This document shows, in pieces, positions 1 through 7,107 of a stretch of 64,000 nucleotides of DNA. The DNA is from an uncultured Hyphomicrobiales bacterium. Lineage in GTDB: Bacteria > Pseudomonadota > Alphaproteobacteria > Rhizobiales > Beijerinckiaceae. Every line of letters starts with the position of its first letter. Positions within the stretch are counted from its first letter, which is position 1. Location: positions 62,001 to 126,000 of the forward strand of contig CAIZEI010000091.1 of assembly GCA_903931945.1 (NCBI GenBank), written 5' to 3'. A program made the translations under genes and the position numbers. Under the pieces are notes generated by a model that did not search any database, was not told the DNA's origin, and was given only the letters and a program-made list of their open reading frames with translations.

Positions 1-820
1 CATGGATTTCCGCGCTCCAGGGCGAAGCGCCCCACAGCGCGTAACACTCAAAGCCCCAATGGCAGGAAAATGGCATGGCGGCGGCAAGGATCAGGATCGA
101 CAGCGCAATCAGGCGCCCGTCGCGCGGCGGCGCCGGCAGCCAGCCCATGCCAAAGGAAAAGCCGGTGAAAAACACCAGTTGCCAGCCGAAGGGATTGAAG
201 AACCAGGGCCGGTCGCTCCAGGGTTCGGCCGGCAGGTCGGTCAGATGGAAATTGGTCGCCAGCCAGAGGATCAGCGAGAATGCGACCATCGCCCTGAAGG
301 ATTTTCCGGCGAGCGCCATCATCAGAGGAACCATTGCCAGGATGACGAGATACATCGGCAGAATGTCGAAGAAATTCGGCACATAGGTCAGCGTCAGGAA
401 GTGGCCGAGGTCCGGACCGGGGTTGGCGAGAAAGGGTTCGAGATTGAGTTCCTCGGACACGACTTTGGTCCCCAGCTTGCCATCAAGCCAGGCGAGCGAA
501 GCGACGCTAACGATAAACACGCCGACATGCGCCCAGTAGACCTGCCAGACGCGGTAGAGGATGCGGGTCGCGCCAATGCGCCAGCCCGCTTTGATAAAGG
601 TTCGTCCGAAGGCGAATGAGGATGCAAAACCTGAGCAGCAGACGAAAATTTCGGTGGCGTCTGAAAAGCCGAAGCGGGCGGGAATCCAGTTGACGAATTC
701 ACTGCCCGGAATATGCGCGTAAAGAATGATGAACATCCCGAGCCCGCGGAAGAAATCGAGGCGGGGATCCCGGGTCGCGCGTCCCGGCGCGGCGGTTTTT
801 GTCGTTGCCCTGTCAGTCAC
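1..820 (-). CDS. opgC: OpgC family glucan-modifying membrane protein (partial, 3' end outside window)
   Basis: The reverse strand encodes about 273 residues before the window edge. After a short polar N-terminus comes the family hallmark: DPRLDFFRGLGMFII, then FGFSDATEIFV, then several hydrophobic helices. OpgC proteins are inner-membrane, multi-helix acyltransferase-like proteins that add succinyl groups to periplasmic glucans. The start is taken as GTG at 820, because the only nearby ATG lies inside the first conserved helix. It begins 17 bases after the stop of the upstream membrane-protein gene, so the two are probably co-transcribed. The family assignment is by motif recognition. The succinyl-transfer role is inferred from the family. 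Confidence 0.8.
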   Translation of the reverse strand, partial: MTDRATTKTAAPGRATRDPRLDFFRGLGMFIILYAHIPGSEFVNWIPARFGFSDATEIFVCCSGFASSFAFGRTFIKAGWRIGATRILYRVWQVYWAHVGVFIVSVASLAWLDGKLGTKVVSEELNLEPFLANPGPDLGHFLTLTYVPNFFDILPMYLVILAMVPLMMALAGKSFRAMVAFSLILWLATNFHLTDLPAEPWSDRPWFFNPFGWQLVFFTGFSFGMGWLPAPPRDGRLIALSILILAAAMPFSCHWGFECYALWGASPWSAEIH

Positions 821-837
821 GGGAGTCTCTGGCAAAT

Positions 838-1335
838 TCAGGTTTTGCGAACCACGGTTACTGCGCCCACAACTAGTCCAAACAGGAGATGGCCCGCCAG
901 CGAGGCATAGGCAAGCGGAATCCAGCCGAGGAATGGCGGGAACCCCGCAAGCAAATGCGCCATCACATAGAGCGCGAAGACAAACAGGCCGGCGCCAAAG
1001 CCCAGCGCCGTCAACGGCCATGGCAGCGCCGGGATGATCGCCCGTTGCAGCGGCCGCGCAATGAACAGATATCCGAGCGGGTAGAAGGCGAAACCGACCA
1101 GCAGATGAATCGCTTCTCCAAGCGGCCGGTTGTGGAACCCGAACACGCTTTCAACCAGCGCCGCAGGCTCCAGCGGCCCATCAATGCCCGGCAGATGTGG
1201 CGTGATAATCCGCGCCCAGATTTCCCAGGTGAGATCTGCCGCAAGCCCCGCCAGCAGCGCTGTGGCCAGCGTGGCGCCGGTCAGTGGCGGAAAAAGCGCG
1301 CGAGGGTGCGATCCGGCTGTCTCGATAGCGGTCAT
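838..1335 (-). CDS. four-helix integral membrane protein of unknown function
   Basis: This 165-residue protein has about four hydrophobic segments, near residues 18-38, 78-98, 105-128 and 135-160. Between the first two lies a conserved-looking loop with WEIWARIITPHLPG and FGFHNRPLGEAIHLL. I do not recognise a characterised family, although the layout recalls small inner-membrane proteins such as the YagU group. It sits immediately upstream of the OpgC gene with a 17-base gap, so a shared transcript and a role in envelope glucan metabolism are possible but unproven. Confidence 0.7.
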   Translation of the reverse strand: MTAIETAGSHPRALFPPLTGATLATALLAGLAADLTWEIWARIITPHLPGIDGPLEPAALVESVFGFHNRPLGEAIHLLVGFAFYPLGYLFIARPLQRAIIPALPWPLTALGFGAGLFVFALYVMAHLLAGFPPFLGWIPLAYASLAGHLLFGLVVGAVTVVRKT

Positions 1336-1374
1336 GGCTGCTCTCCATACGTTTGATAGATGTTGATGTCGATG

Positions 1375-2754
1375 TCAGGCAATCAATTTGAATTGCGGTT
1401 CCGCGTTGGCCGCAAAAGTCTGTTGCCCCCGTGTCCCGGCGGCATGGAACCGCGCACGAAGCAACGCGACAAAACTGTCGTCGCGTTTCAGGATACGGCG
1501 CGTGGAAAGAATCGCCTCCAGAGCCGTTATGTCGCGCCGCTCGCTGGCGAGCCGCGCCAGCAGCCGCACGAACACATCGCGCTGCGCATTGCTGCCGCCT
1601 ATGCGCGGCAGCTCCCGCAATATGGCGGCAAAATCCACCGCGCCGCCATTCCGCTCCGCCAGCCCCAGAATGGCGCGGGCGAGCGGACGTCCGGCGCAGG
1701 CGCGAACCTCTTCCTGATCGTCGTCTTTCGAACCCGGCGCTTCGATGGCCGTGGCCAGTTCGCGCGCTTCGCGCAGATTGCCCGACGCCGCGAGCGCCGC
1801 AAGATTATGCAGCGCTGCGAAAGTGAGAGTTGTATCGCCAGCGCGCGCAGCTGCGATGGCCGCAGGGCCCCGCCAGCGCGCGCAGACATCCACGCCGAAC
1901 TGTTCGACCCGCACCAGCAGGGCCACGGCGTTGGACATATCGCGAAAGTCATCGCTGGCGCGCGGCCACACTTCATTGTCAAAAATGTCCAGCGCCTGGC
2001 TGAGGCGCCCGAGCTCCAGATGAAACAAAGCAGAATGCCAGCTCATATGAAGCGCGAAATTGTTGCAGTTTTTCCAGGTGGCGCGCCGCGATTCGATCCA
2101 GGCGAGACCATCGGCTGCACGGCCCGTCATTTCATGGACATGACCGACCGCATGGATGGCCCAGGAATCCTCCGGCTCGATATCGACCGCACGACGTCCG
2201 ATCTTTTCGGCCGCGTCATAGGCGCCGAGTTCTTCCATGGCAAAGGCGCGGCAGCCCAAGGCAAAGCCATAGCCAGGATGGCTTTCTGGCAGAACAGCCA
2301 ACGTACGGTCGACGCTGTTCATCATGCCGAGCGCGTCGCCCGTCATAAAGCGCAAGGAGTGAGAGAGTTTGGCGATCACGAAGGCGCCGGGATCGCCGAT
2401 AAGATAATCGTCGAGCCGGTCGGCGGCGGAGCTCAATCCACCGTTGACGGCAAGGGCAAGCGCATCGACCATTGCTGCTTCAGCGCACGAACCGCCAGCC
2501 TGCTCCAGCGATGCGCGCGCTCGTGAGAGCCCGCGTTTTGCGAGGGCAGTCGTTTCCCGGCGCGCCAGCATGACGTTGGCGAAACCCAGAAGCGCTTGCG
2601 CGGCAACACAATCGGGCGCGGCATCCAGCGCCGCGTCAAGCGCGACAGCGCCGCCGGGCTTATGCGCGGCAATCGCGTAGGTCGCCTGTTCCAGGGCGTC
2701 AATTGCGCTCTCATCGGCTGTCGCCGTAGTCATTCCGAATCGGTCCGTAGACAT
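1375..2754 (-). CDS. tetratricopeptide-repeat protein, TTC38-like
   Basis: The protein has 459 residues counted from ATG 2754, which is preceded by a good GGGAG ribosome site. An upstream in-frame ATG at 2841 has no such site. The body is all-helical. The segment WAIHAVGHVHEMTGR, then WKNCNNFALHMSWHSALFHLELG, resembles the signature of the TTC38 family, whose members carry degenerate TPR helices. Repeats of AxxxLxxxA type are seen around residues 40-110 and 170-260. There is no signal peptide, so it is probably cytoplasmic. The function of bacterial TTC38 proteins is not established. It is divergent from the sigma-factor gene. Confidence 0.75.
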   Translation of the reverse strand: MSTDRFGMTTATADESAIDALEQATYAIAAHKPGGAVALDAALDAAPDCVAAQALLGFANVMLARRETTALAKRGLSRARASLEQAGGSCAEAAMVDALALAVNGGLSSAADRLDDYLIGDPGAFVIAKLSHSLRFMTGDALGMMNSVDRTLAVLPESHPGYGFALGCRAFAMEELGAYDAAEKIGRRAVDIEPEDSWAIHAVGHVHEMTGRAADGLAWIESRRATWKNCNNFALHMSWHSALFHLELGRLSQALDIFDNEVWPRASDDFRDMSNAVALLVRVEQFGVDVCARWRGPAAIAAARAGDTTLTFAALHNLAALAASGNLREARELATAIEAPGSKDDDQEEVRACAGRPLARAILGLAERNGGAVDFAAILRELPRIGGSNAQRDVFVRLLARLASERRDITALEAILSTRRILKRDDSFVALLRARFHAAGTRGQQTFAANAEPQFKLIA

Positions 2755-2883
2755 CACGCGTCTCCCGCTATGTTGACTATACGGACCGCCGGGCGACATT
2801 GTTACGTCAGCCCTGCGGCGTTCACGCATTTGTGTTCGCAACTGCGAGAAACAGGCCAGCCGCCACCGGGATCACAAGATCGT

Positions 2884-2909
2884 GAAACCTTCCATTTCAA
2901 TGTAACGTT
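2884..2909 (+). promoter_or_regulatory. candidate ECF-type promoter of the sigma/anti-sigma operon
   Basis: GAAAC at 2884-2888 is followed after 17 bases by CGTT at 2906-2909. This matches the GGAAC-N16/17-CGTT layout of many ECF sigma-factor promoters, with one mismatch in the -35 element. It lies 39 bases before the sigma gene, so autoregulation is the natural reading. Called by eye only. Confidence 0.4.
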
Positions 2910-2947
2910 CAACTGGCGGCCGACGAATAACCGGAGAACGAGGGATC

Positions 2948-3499
2948 TTGAGCGCGCGGGATGACGAATTGACAGGTCTGATGCGCGCCGCCAATGGCGG
3001 CGACGCAGTCGCCTACCGGCAGTTGCTTCAGACGCTGGGCATGAGCCTTCGTCCGCTGGTGCGCGCAGCCTGCGCGCGCGTTGGAATGCCGCAAGGCGAT
3101 GTCGAGGATATGGTGCAAGACGTTTTGCTCGCCGTTCATCTCAAACGCCATACGTGGGACCCCGCGCAAAGCCTCGGCCCGTGGCTGCGGGCAATTGTGC
3201 GCCACAAGGTCATCGACGGCATTCGCCGCCGGGGCCGCCACGATGAAATTCCCATCGACGATGTGATTGAGACGCTCCCCGATACACAGGAGGCGCCGCC
3301 GCCTTCGCGCGAGGCGCTCGATCGTTACACATCCGCGCTTGGCGGACGCCAACGCGATGTCGTCCGGGCCGTCAGCATGAATGGCGCCAGCATCGGACAA
3401 ACCGCGCAAAGCTTCGGCATGACCGAAGGCGCGGTGCGCGTCGCTCTGCATCGCGGATTGCAAACGCTTGCGAAGCTGTACCGGAGTTCCGATTTATGA
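2948..3499 (+). CDS. ECF RNA polymerase sigma factor
   Basis: This 183-residue protein has a sigma region 2 at about residues 20-90, with DVEDMVQDVLLAVH and WLRAIVRHKVIDGIRRRGR. An acidic linker follows, then region 4 at about 128-180, including the helix-turn-helix IGQTAQSFGMTEGAVRVALHRGL. The start is TTG at 2948, with AGGGA and GGAG just upstream. The nearest ATG is out of frame. The next gene overlaps by the ATGA junction and encodes a DUF1109/NrsF membrane anti-sigma factor. The pair therefore resembles Caulobacter SigF-NrsF, in which the membrane partner releases sigma under metal or oxidative stress. The stimulus here is inferred. Confidence 0.93.
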   Translation: MSARDDELTGLMRAANGGDAVAYRQLLQTLGMSLRPLVRAACARVGMPQGDVEDMVQDVLLAVHLKRHTWDPAQSLGPWLRAIVRHKVIDGIRRRGRHDEIPIDDVIETLPDTQEAPPPSREALDRYTSALGGRQRDVVRAVSMNGASIGQTAQSFGMTEGAVRVALHRGLQTLAKLYRSSDL

Positions 3500-4137
3500 A
3501 GACAGATGAACTCATCAATGCGCTCAGCGCCGATAATGCGGTTCAGTTATCGCAATCGGAGGCGCGCAACTGGACCCGGGGACTCGCCGCTGGCGCCGCA
3601 GCCGCCGTTCTCATGGTGTTGATGATTGTCAAGGCGCGGCCAGATATCGGGGAGGCCATTCACGACCCCCGCTTCCTCTTCAAATTCGTCGCAGCGCTGG
3701 CGCTGGCGGGTCCGGCCGCTGCGCTCGCTTACCGACTGTCTCGTCCGCAGTCTGGGCCAGGTCCGGGACTTGCCATGCTTGTGCTTGCGCCCGCGTTGCT
3801 GGCGTTGGGATGCGGAATTGACATTGCGCTGACGCCTGCCTCCGGCTGGGGCGCGCAAGCGACCGGAAACTATCCGTTCTATTGCCTTGTCTGCGTGCCG
3901 GTGTTTTCGCTGGCGCCCCTGACGGGGATTTTTCTCGCGCTGTCCCAGGGCGCGCCGACGCATCAGCGGCTGGCGGGATTTGTGGGCGGCCTTGCGGCTG
4001 GCGGCATGGGCGCAGCCGCCTATGCGCTGCATTGCACAGATGATTCCCCCTTGTTCCTCGCGCTTTGGTATTCCATCGCCGTGACGCTGGTCGGCGCTTT
4101 GGGCGCATGGCTCGGCCCGCGGGTTTTGCGGTGGTGA
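3496..4137 (+). CDS. NrsF/DUF1109 family membrane anti-sigma factor
   Basis: This 213-residue protein begins MKTDELINALSAD and has six predicted membrane helices between residues 28 and 210. The C-terminal family signature is visible (LHCTDDSPLFLALWY). Cysteines occur in the periplasmic-side motif FYCLVC and in LHC. Family members such as Caulobacter NrsF use conserved cysteines to sense metals. The gene overlaps the sigma gene by four bases, implying coupled translation and a matched sigma/anti-sigma stoichiometry. It is predicted to hold the sigma factor at the inner membrane. Confidence 0.9.
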   Translation: MKTDELINALSADNAVQLSQSEARNWTRGLAAGAAAAVLMVLMIVKARPDIGEAIHDPRFLFKFVAALALAGPAAALAYRLSRPQSGPGPGLAMLVLAPALLALGCGIDIALTPASGWGAQATGNYPFYCLVCVPVFSLAPLTGIFLALSQGAPTHQRLAGFVGGLAAGGMGAAAYALHCTDDSPLFLALWYSIAVTLVGALGAWLGPRVLRW

Positions 4138-4336
4138 GGAGCGGGACGCGAAGGCTGCGAGATTCCAATTCGCCAGGCCACCGCTCTTTACCTCAACGCT
4201 TTGTTCATCATATCCGGCGGATGATGCCTATTCGCGCGCCACATTTGGCGTAAATGCTCACGTTTCCGCCCCTTTACAAGGCAAATGGGGGTGATACTGG
4301 AGTGTCGCAATTCTGTTGGAATCCTTTGAGGTCCTG

Positions 4337-5509
4337 ATGTCCCCAGCCAAACCCTTGGTTAAACCCGCCGATCCCCGATTCTCCTGCGGGCCGACCGCCA
4401 AGCATCCCGGTTGGGACCCGGCGAAACTCGATTTTTCCCTGATGGGCCGATCGCATCGCTCGAAGGAGGCGCGCGCGCGTATCCGCGATCTCAACGCGCG
4501 CATCCGCCGTGTGCTCGGCGTTCCAGCCGATTATCACATTGGCATGACAGCAGGATCCGACACAGGCGCGATGGAAATGGCGTTGTGGTCCCTGCTTGGC
4601 GCGCGGCCTGTCGATCTGTTTGGCTGGGAGGCCTTCGGCCTCGACTGGGTTGTCGATACAATGGAACAGCTAAAGCCCGCCGGCGCGCAGGCTTATGTGC
4701 CCGAATACGGCGTGCTGCCCGATCTTTCGAAGGCCAATCCGAAAAATGATTGCGTTTTCACCTGGAATGGCACGGCCGCGGGCGTGCGGGTGCCCGATGG
4801 CGACTGGATTTCCGACACGCGTGAAGGGTTGACAATCTGCGACGCCACATCTGCGGTATTCGTCATGGATATTCCATGGCGCAAGATCGATGTGCTCACC
4901 TTCTCGTGGCAGAAGTCGCTGGGCAGCGAGCCCGCGCATGGCACGATTATTATGAGTCCGCGCGCCATCAGGCGGCTGGAAACGCATGTTCCCTCATGGC
5001 CAATTCCGAAATTGTACCGCCTCGCCAACAAGGGCAAGGTGAATATGGATTTCTTCGACACCGAAGTCATCAACACGCCCTCGCTGATGTGCATCGAAGA
5101 CGCGATTGACGCCCTGAAATGGGCCGAAGACATTGGCGGGCGCCCGGCTATGGCGGCGCGCACGCAAAAATCCTATGCGGCGATTGAAGCCTGGGTTGCA
5201 AAAACGCCGTGGATCAGTTTTCTGGCGCGGGATTCGCAGACGCGATCGCAGACATCTGTGTGTTTGATTTACACTGACCCAGAATATCTGGCGCTGAACG
5301 CCGAACGCCGCGCCGATTTCGCCCGTCGCGTCTATGCGCTGCTGGAGGAAGAGCGTGTTGCGCTCGACGCCAACGCTTATAAAGACGCCCCGCCCGGCTT
5401 GCGCATATGGTGCGGCGCGACGGTGGAAGCATCAAACGTGCAAGCCGTTTTACCCTGGATTGAATGGGCCTATGCGCGCGTCAAGGCGGACGTTTTCGAG
5501 TTGGCGTGA
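4337..5509 (+). CDS. serC: phosphoserine aminotransferase
   Basis: SerC converts 3-phosphohydroxypyruvate and glutamate to phosphoserine in serine biosynthesis and uses pyridoxal phosphate. The 390-residue protein matches the alphaproteobacterial type. It has the N-terminal PRFSCGPTAKHPGWD, a glycine-rich TAGSDTGAMEMALW cofactor loop near residue 72, and the Schiff-base lysine at about residue 193 in TFSWQKSLGSEPAHG. The start is ATG 4337, with GAGG upstream. An in-frame TTG at 4316 would add only seven residues. serA is not adjacent. Confidence 0.93.
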   Translation: MSPAKPLVKPADPRFSCGPTAKHPGWDPAKLDFSLMGRSHRSKEARARIRDLNARIRRVLGVPADYHIGMTAGSDTGAMEMALWSLLGARPVDLFGWEAFGLDWVVDTMEQLKPAGAQAYVPEYGVLPDLSKANPKNDCVFTWNGTAAGVRVPDGDWISDTREGLTICDATSAVFVMDIPWRKIDVLTFSWQKSLGSEPAHGTIIMSPRAIRRLETHVPSWPIPKLYRLANKGKVNMDFFDTEVINTPSLMCIEDAIDALKWAEDIGGRPAMAARTQKSYAAIEAWVAKTPWISFLARDSQTRSQTSVCLIYTDPEYLALNAERRADFARRVYALLEEERVALDANAYKDAPPGLRIWCGATVEASNVQAVLPWIEWAYARVKADVFELA

Positions 5510-5530
5510 GTTTGTCGGGGGCCGCGTCCT

Positions 5531-5554
5531 CCCCTCCCCGCAAGCGGGGAGGGG
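5531..5554. repeat. GC-rich hairpin, REP-like intergenic element
   Basis: A perfect ten-base inverted repeat (CCCCTCCCCG / CGGGGAGGGG) around a CAAG loop sits between serC and mobA and is followed by a G-rich run. Hairpins of this composition are common dispersed intergenic repeats in alphaproteobacteria. It has no T-tract, so it is not a classical terminator, although it could stabilise the serC 3' end. Confidence 0.55.
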
Positions 5555-5587
5555 CCGGGGGTGGGGGCCGCCACGGGTCAAATCCCC

Positions 5588-6178
5588 ATGACAGCTCTCA
5601 CCGGCCTCATTCTCGCAGGCGGCAAATCGACCCGTATGGGGCGCGACAAGGCGCTCGTGGACTTTCGCGGGCGAGCGCTGATCGCCCATGCTATCGAACG
5701 GCTTGGACCGCAGGTCGCGCGCCTCGCCATCAGCTGGAATGGCGATCCCGGCGCGCTTGCCGCCTTTGGCTATCCGATTTTGCCCGATGCCAGCGCCTGC
5801 CATCCCGGTCCGCTGGCGGGCGTTGTGGCCGGATTGAAATTCGCGCGCGAAAACAATCATCGTGGCATTGTCACCGTCCCCTGCGATGCGCCCTTCGCGC
5901 CGCGCGACCTGGCAGCGCTGTTGATAGGGGGGACGGACGACATTCATCCAGCAGTCGCCATCGGCCCCCGTGGCGTCGAACCCCTGTTCGCATACTGGCC
6001 GCTGGCGAGACTCGCCGACATCGAGATAGCGCTGGCGGCCGGCCATGAGTCCGTCTGGAAATTATTGGAGCATTTATCGGCGCAGCGCGTCGACATCCCC
6101 GTGATGCCCGGCGAGGACTGGACGCTGAACCTGAATTCCCCCGATGACCTCAGCGCGGCAAACGCCCGCACGCCTTGA
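5588..6178 (+). CDS. mobA: molybdenum cofactor guanylyltransferase MobA
   Basis: MobA transfers GMP from GTP to molybdopterin to make the guanine dinucleotide form of the cofactor. The 196-residue protein opens with the nucleotidyltransferase signature LILAGGKSTRMGRDKAL. It then has HPGPLAGVVAGL and VPCDAPFAP, where the aspartate would bind metal, and ends with LNLNSPDDL, all typical of MobA. The start ATG 5588 is chosen because the signature follows at once. A longer frame from 5561 would run through the GC-rich repeat. Two molybdenum-hydroxylase gene pairs lie elsewhere in the window. Those enzymes more often use the cytosine form, so MobA need not serve them. Confidence 0.9.
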   Translation: MTALTGLILAGGKSTRMGRDKALVDFRGRALIAHAIERLGPQVARLAISWNGDPGALAAFGYPILPDASACHPGPLAGVVAGLKFARENNHRGIVTVPCDAPFAPRDLAALLIGGTDDIHPAVAIGPRGVEPLFAYWPLARLADIEIALAAGHESVWKLLEHLSAQRVDIPVMPGEDWTLNLNSPDDLSAANARTP

Positions 6179-6228
6179 ACGCGCCGCGCCATTGTGGGAA
6201 GCGATAACGGCAACGGAGACCTTCAGCT

Positions 6229-7092
6229 ATGGCGAAAACGGCATTTATTGGACTGGGAGTCATGGGCTATCCCATGGCCGGGCATCTGGTATCCAAAGGC
6301 CATGCGGTTACAGTCTATAACCGTACGGCGGAAAAAGCCGCTGTCTGGGTTGCGCAATACAAGGGCGCTGCAGCGCCGACCCCGCGCGAAGCGGCGATCG
6401 GCAAGGAATTCGTGTTCGCCTGCGTTGGCAACGATGACGATCTCCGGCAGGTCGCGCTTGGGCCCGACGGCGCATTTGCCGGGATGGACGAGGGCGCCAT
6501 TTTTGTCGATCACACCACGGCCTCGGCCGATATTGCGCGCGAACTTCACGCAGCTGCGGCGCGGCGCGGCATTGGCTTTATCGACGCCCCTGTCTCCGGC
6601 GGACAGGCGGGCGCTGAAAGCGGCTTATTGACGGTGATGTGCGGCGGCGACGCTGCGGTATACGCCCGGGCTGAACTTGTGATCGCCGCTTACGCGCGCG
6701 CCTGCCGTTTGATGGGTGCGACAGGCGCGGGTCAGCTCACCAAAATGGTCAACCAGATTTGCATCGCCGGCCTCGTGCAGGGCCTTGCGGAAGGCATTCA
6801 CTTCGCCAAGGCGGCGGGGCTGGACGTCAACGCCGTGATCGAGACCATCTCGAAAGGCGCAGCGCAGAGCTGGCAGATGGAAAACCGTTACAAGACCATG
6901 GACGTCGGCAAATTCGATTTTGGTTTTGCAGTCGACTGGATGCGCAAGGACCTGTCAATCTGTCTTGCCGAAGCACGCCGCAATGGCGCGCAACTGCCAG
7001 TCGCGGCGCTCGTCGATCAATTCTACGCCGAAGTGCAGAAGCTGGGCGGCGGGCGCTGGGATACGTCAAGCCTGCTTGCGCGCCTGAAATAG
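6229..7092 (+). CDS. NAD(P)-dependent beta-hydroxyacid dehydrogenase (3-hydroxyisobutyrate dehydrogenase family)
   Basis: This 287-residue protein has an N-terminal Rossmann motif (FIGLGVMGYPMAGHL). The substrate loop DAPVSGGQAGAESGLL starts near residue 119. The catalytic lysine is at about residue 172 in GQLTKMVNQI, and a helical C-terminal domain follows. Family members oxidise 3-hydroxyisobutyrate or reduce tartronate or succinic semialdehydes. The substrate cannot be read from the sequence alone. A purine-rich site (GGAGACC) precedes ATG 6229. It converges on the caspase-fold gene, with only 15 bases between the stops. Confidence 0.88.
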   Translation: MAKTAFIGLGVMGYPMAGHLVSKGHAVTVYNRTAEKAAVWVAQYKGAAAPTPREAAIGKEFVFACVGNDDDLRQVALGPDGAFAGMDEGAIFVDHTTASADIARELHAAAARRGIGFIDAPVSGGQAGAESGLLTVMCGGDAAVYARAELVIAAYARACRLMGATGAGQLTKMVNQICIAGLVQGLAEGIHFAKAAGLDVNAVIETISKGAAQSWQMENRYKTMDVGKFDFGFAVDWMRKDLSICLAEARRNGAQLPVAALVDQFYAEVQKLGGGRWDTSSLLARLK

Positions 7093-7107
7093 GCCAGTCT
7101 CCAGACG

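Noticed and set aside
1360-2526. Plus-strand frame of 388 codons opposite the TTC38-like gene
   Set aside because: Arg-rich shadow composition. The minus-strand frame has family motifs and a ribosome site.
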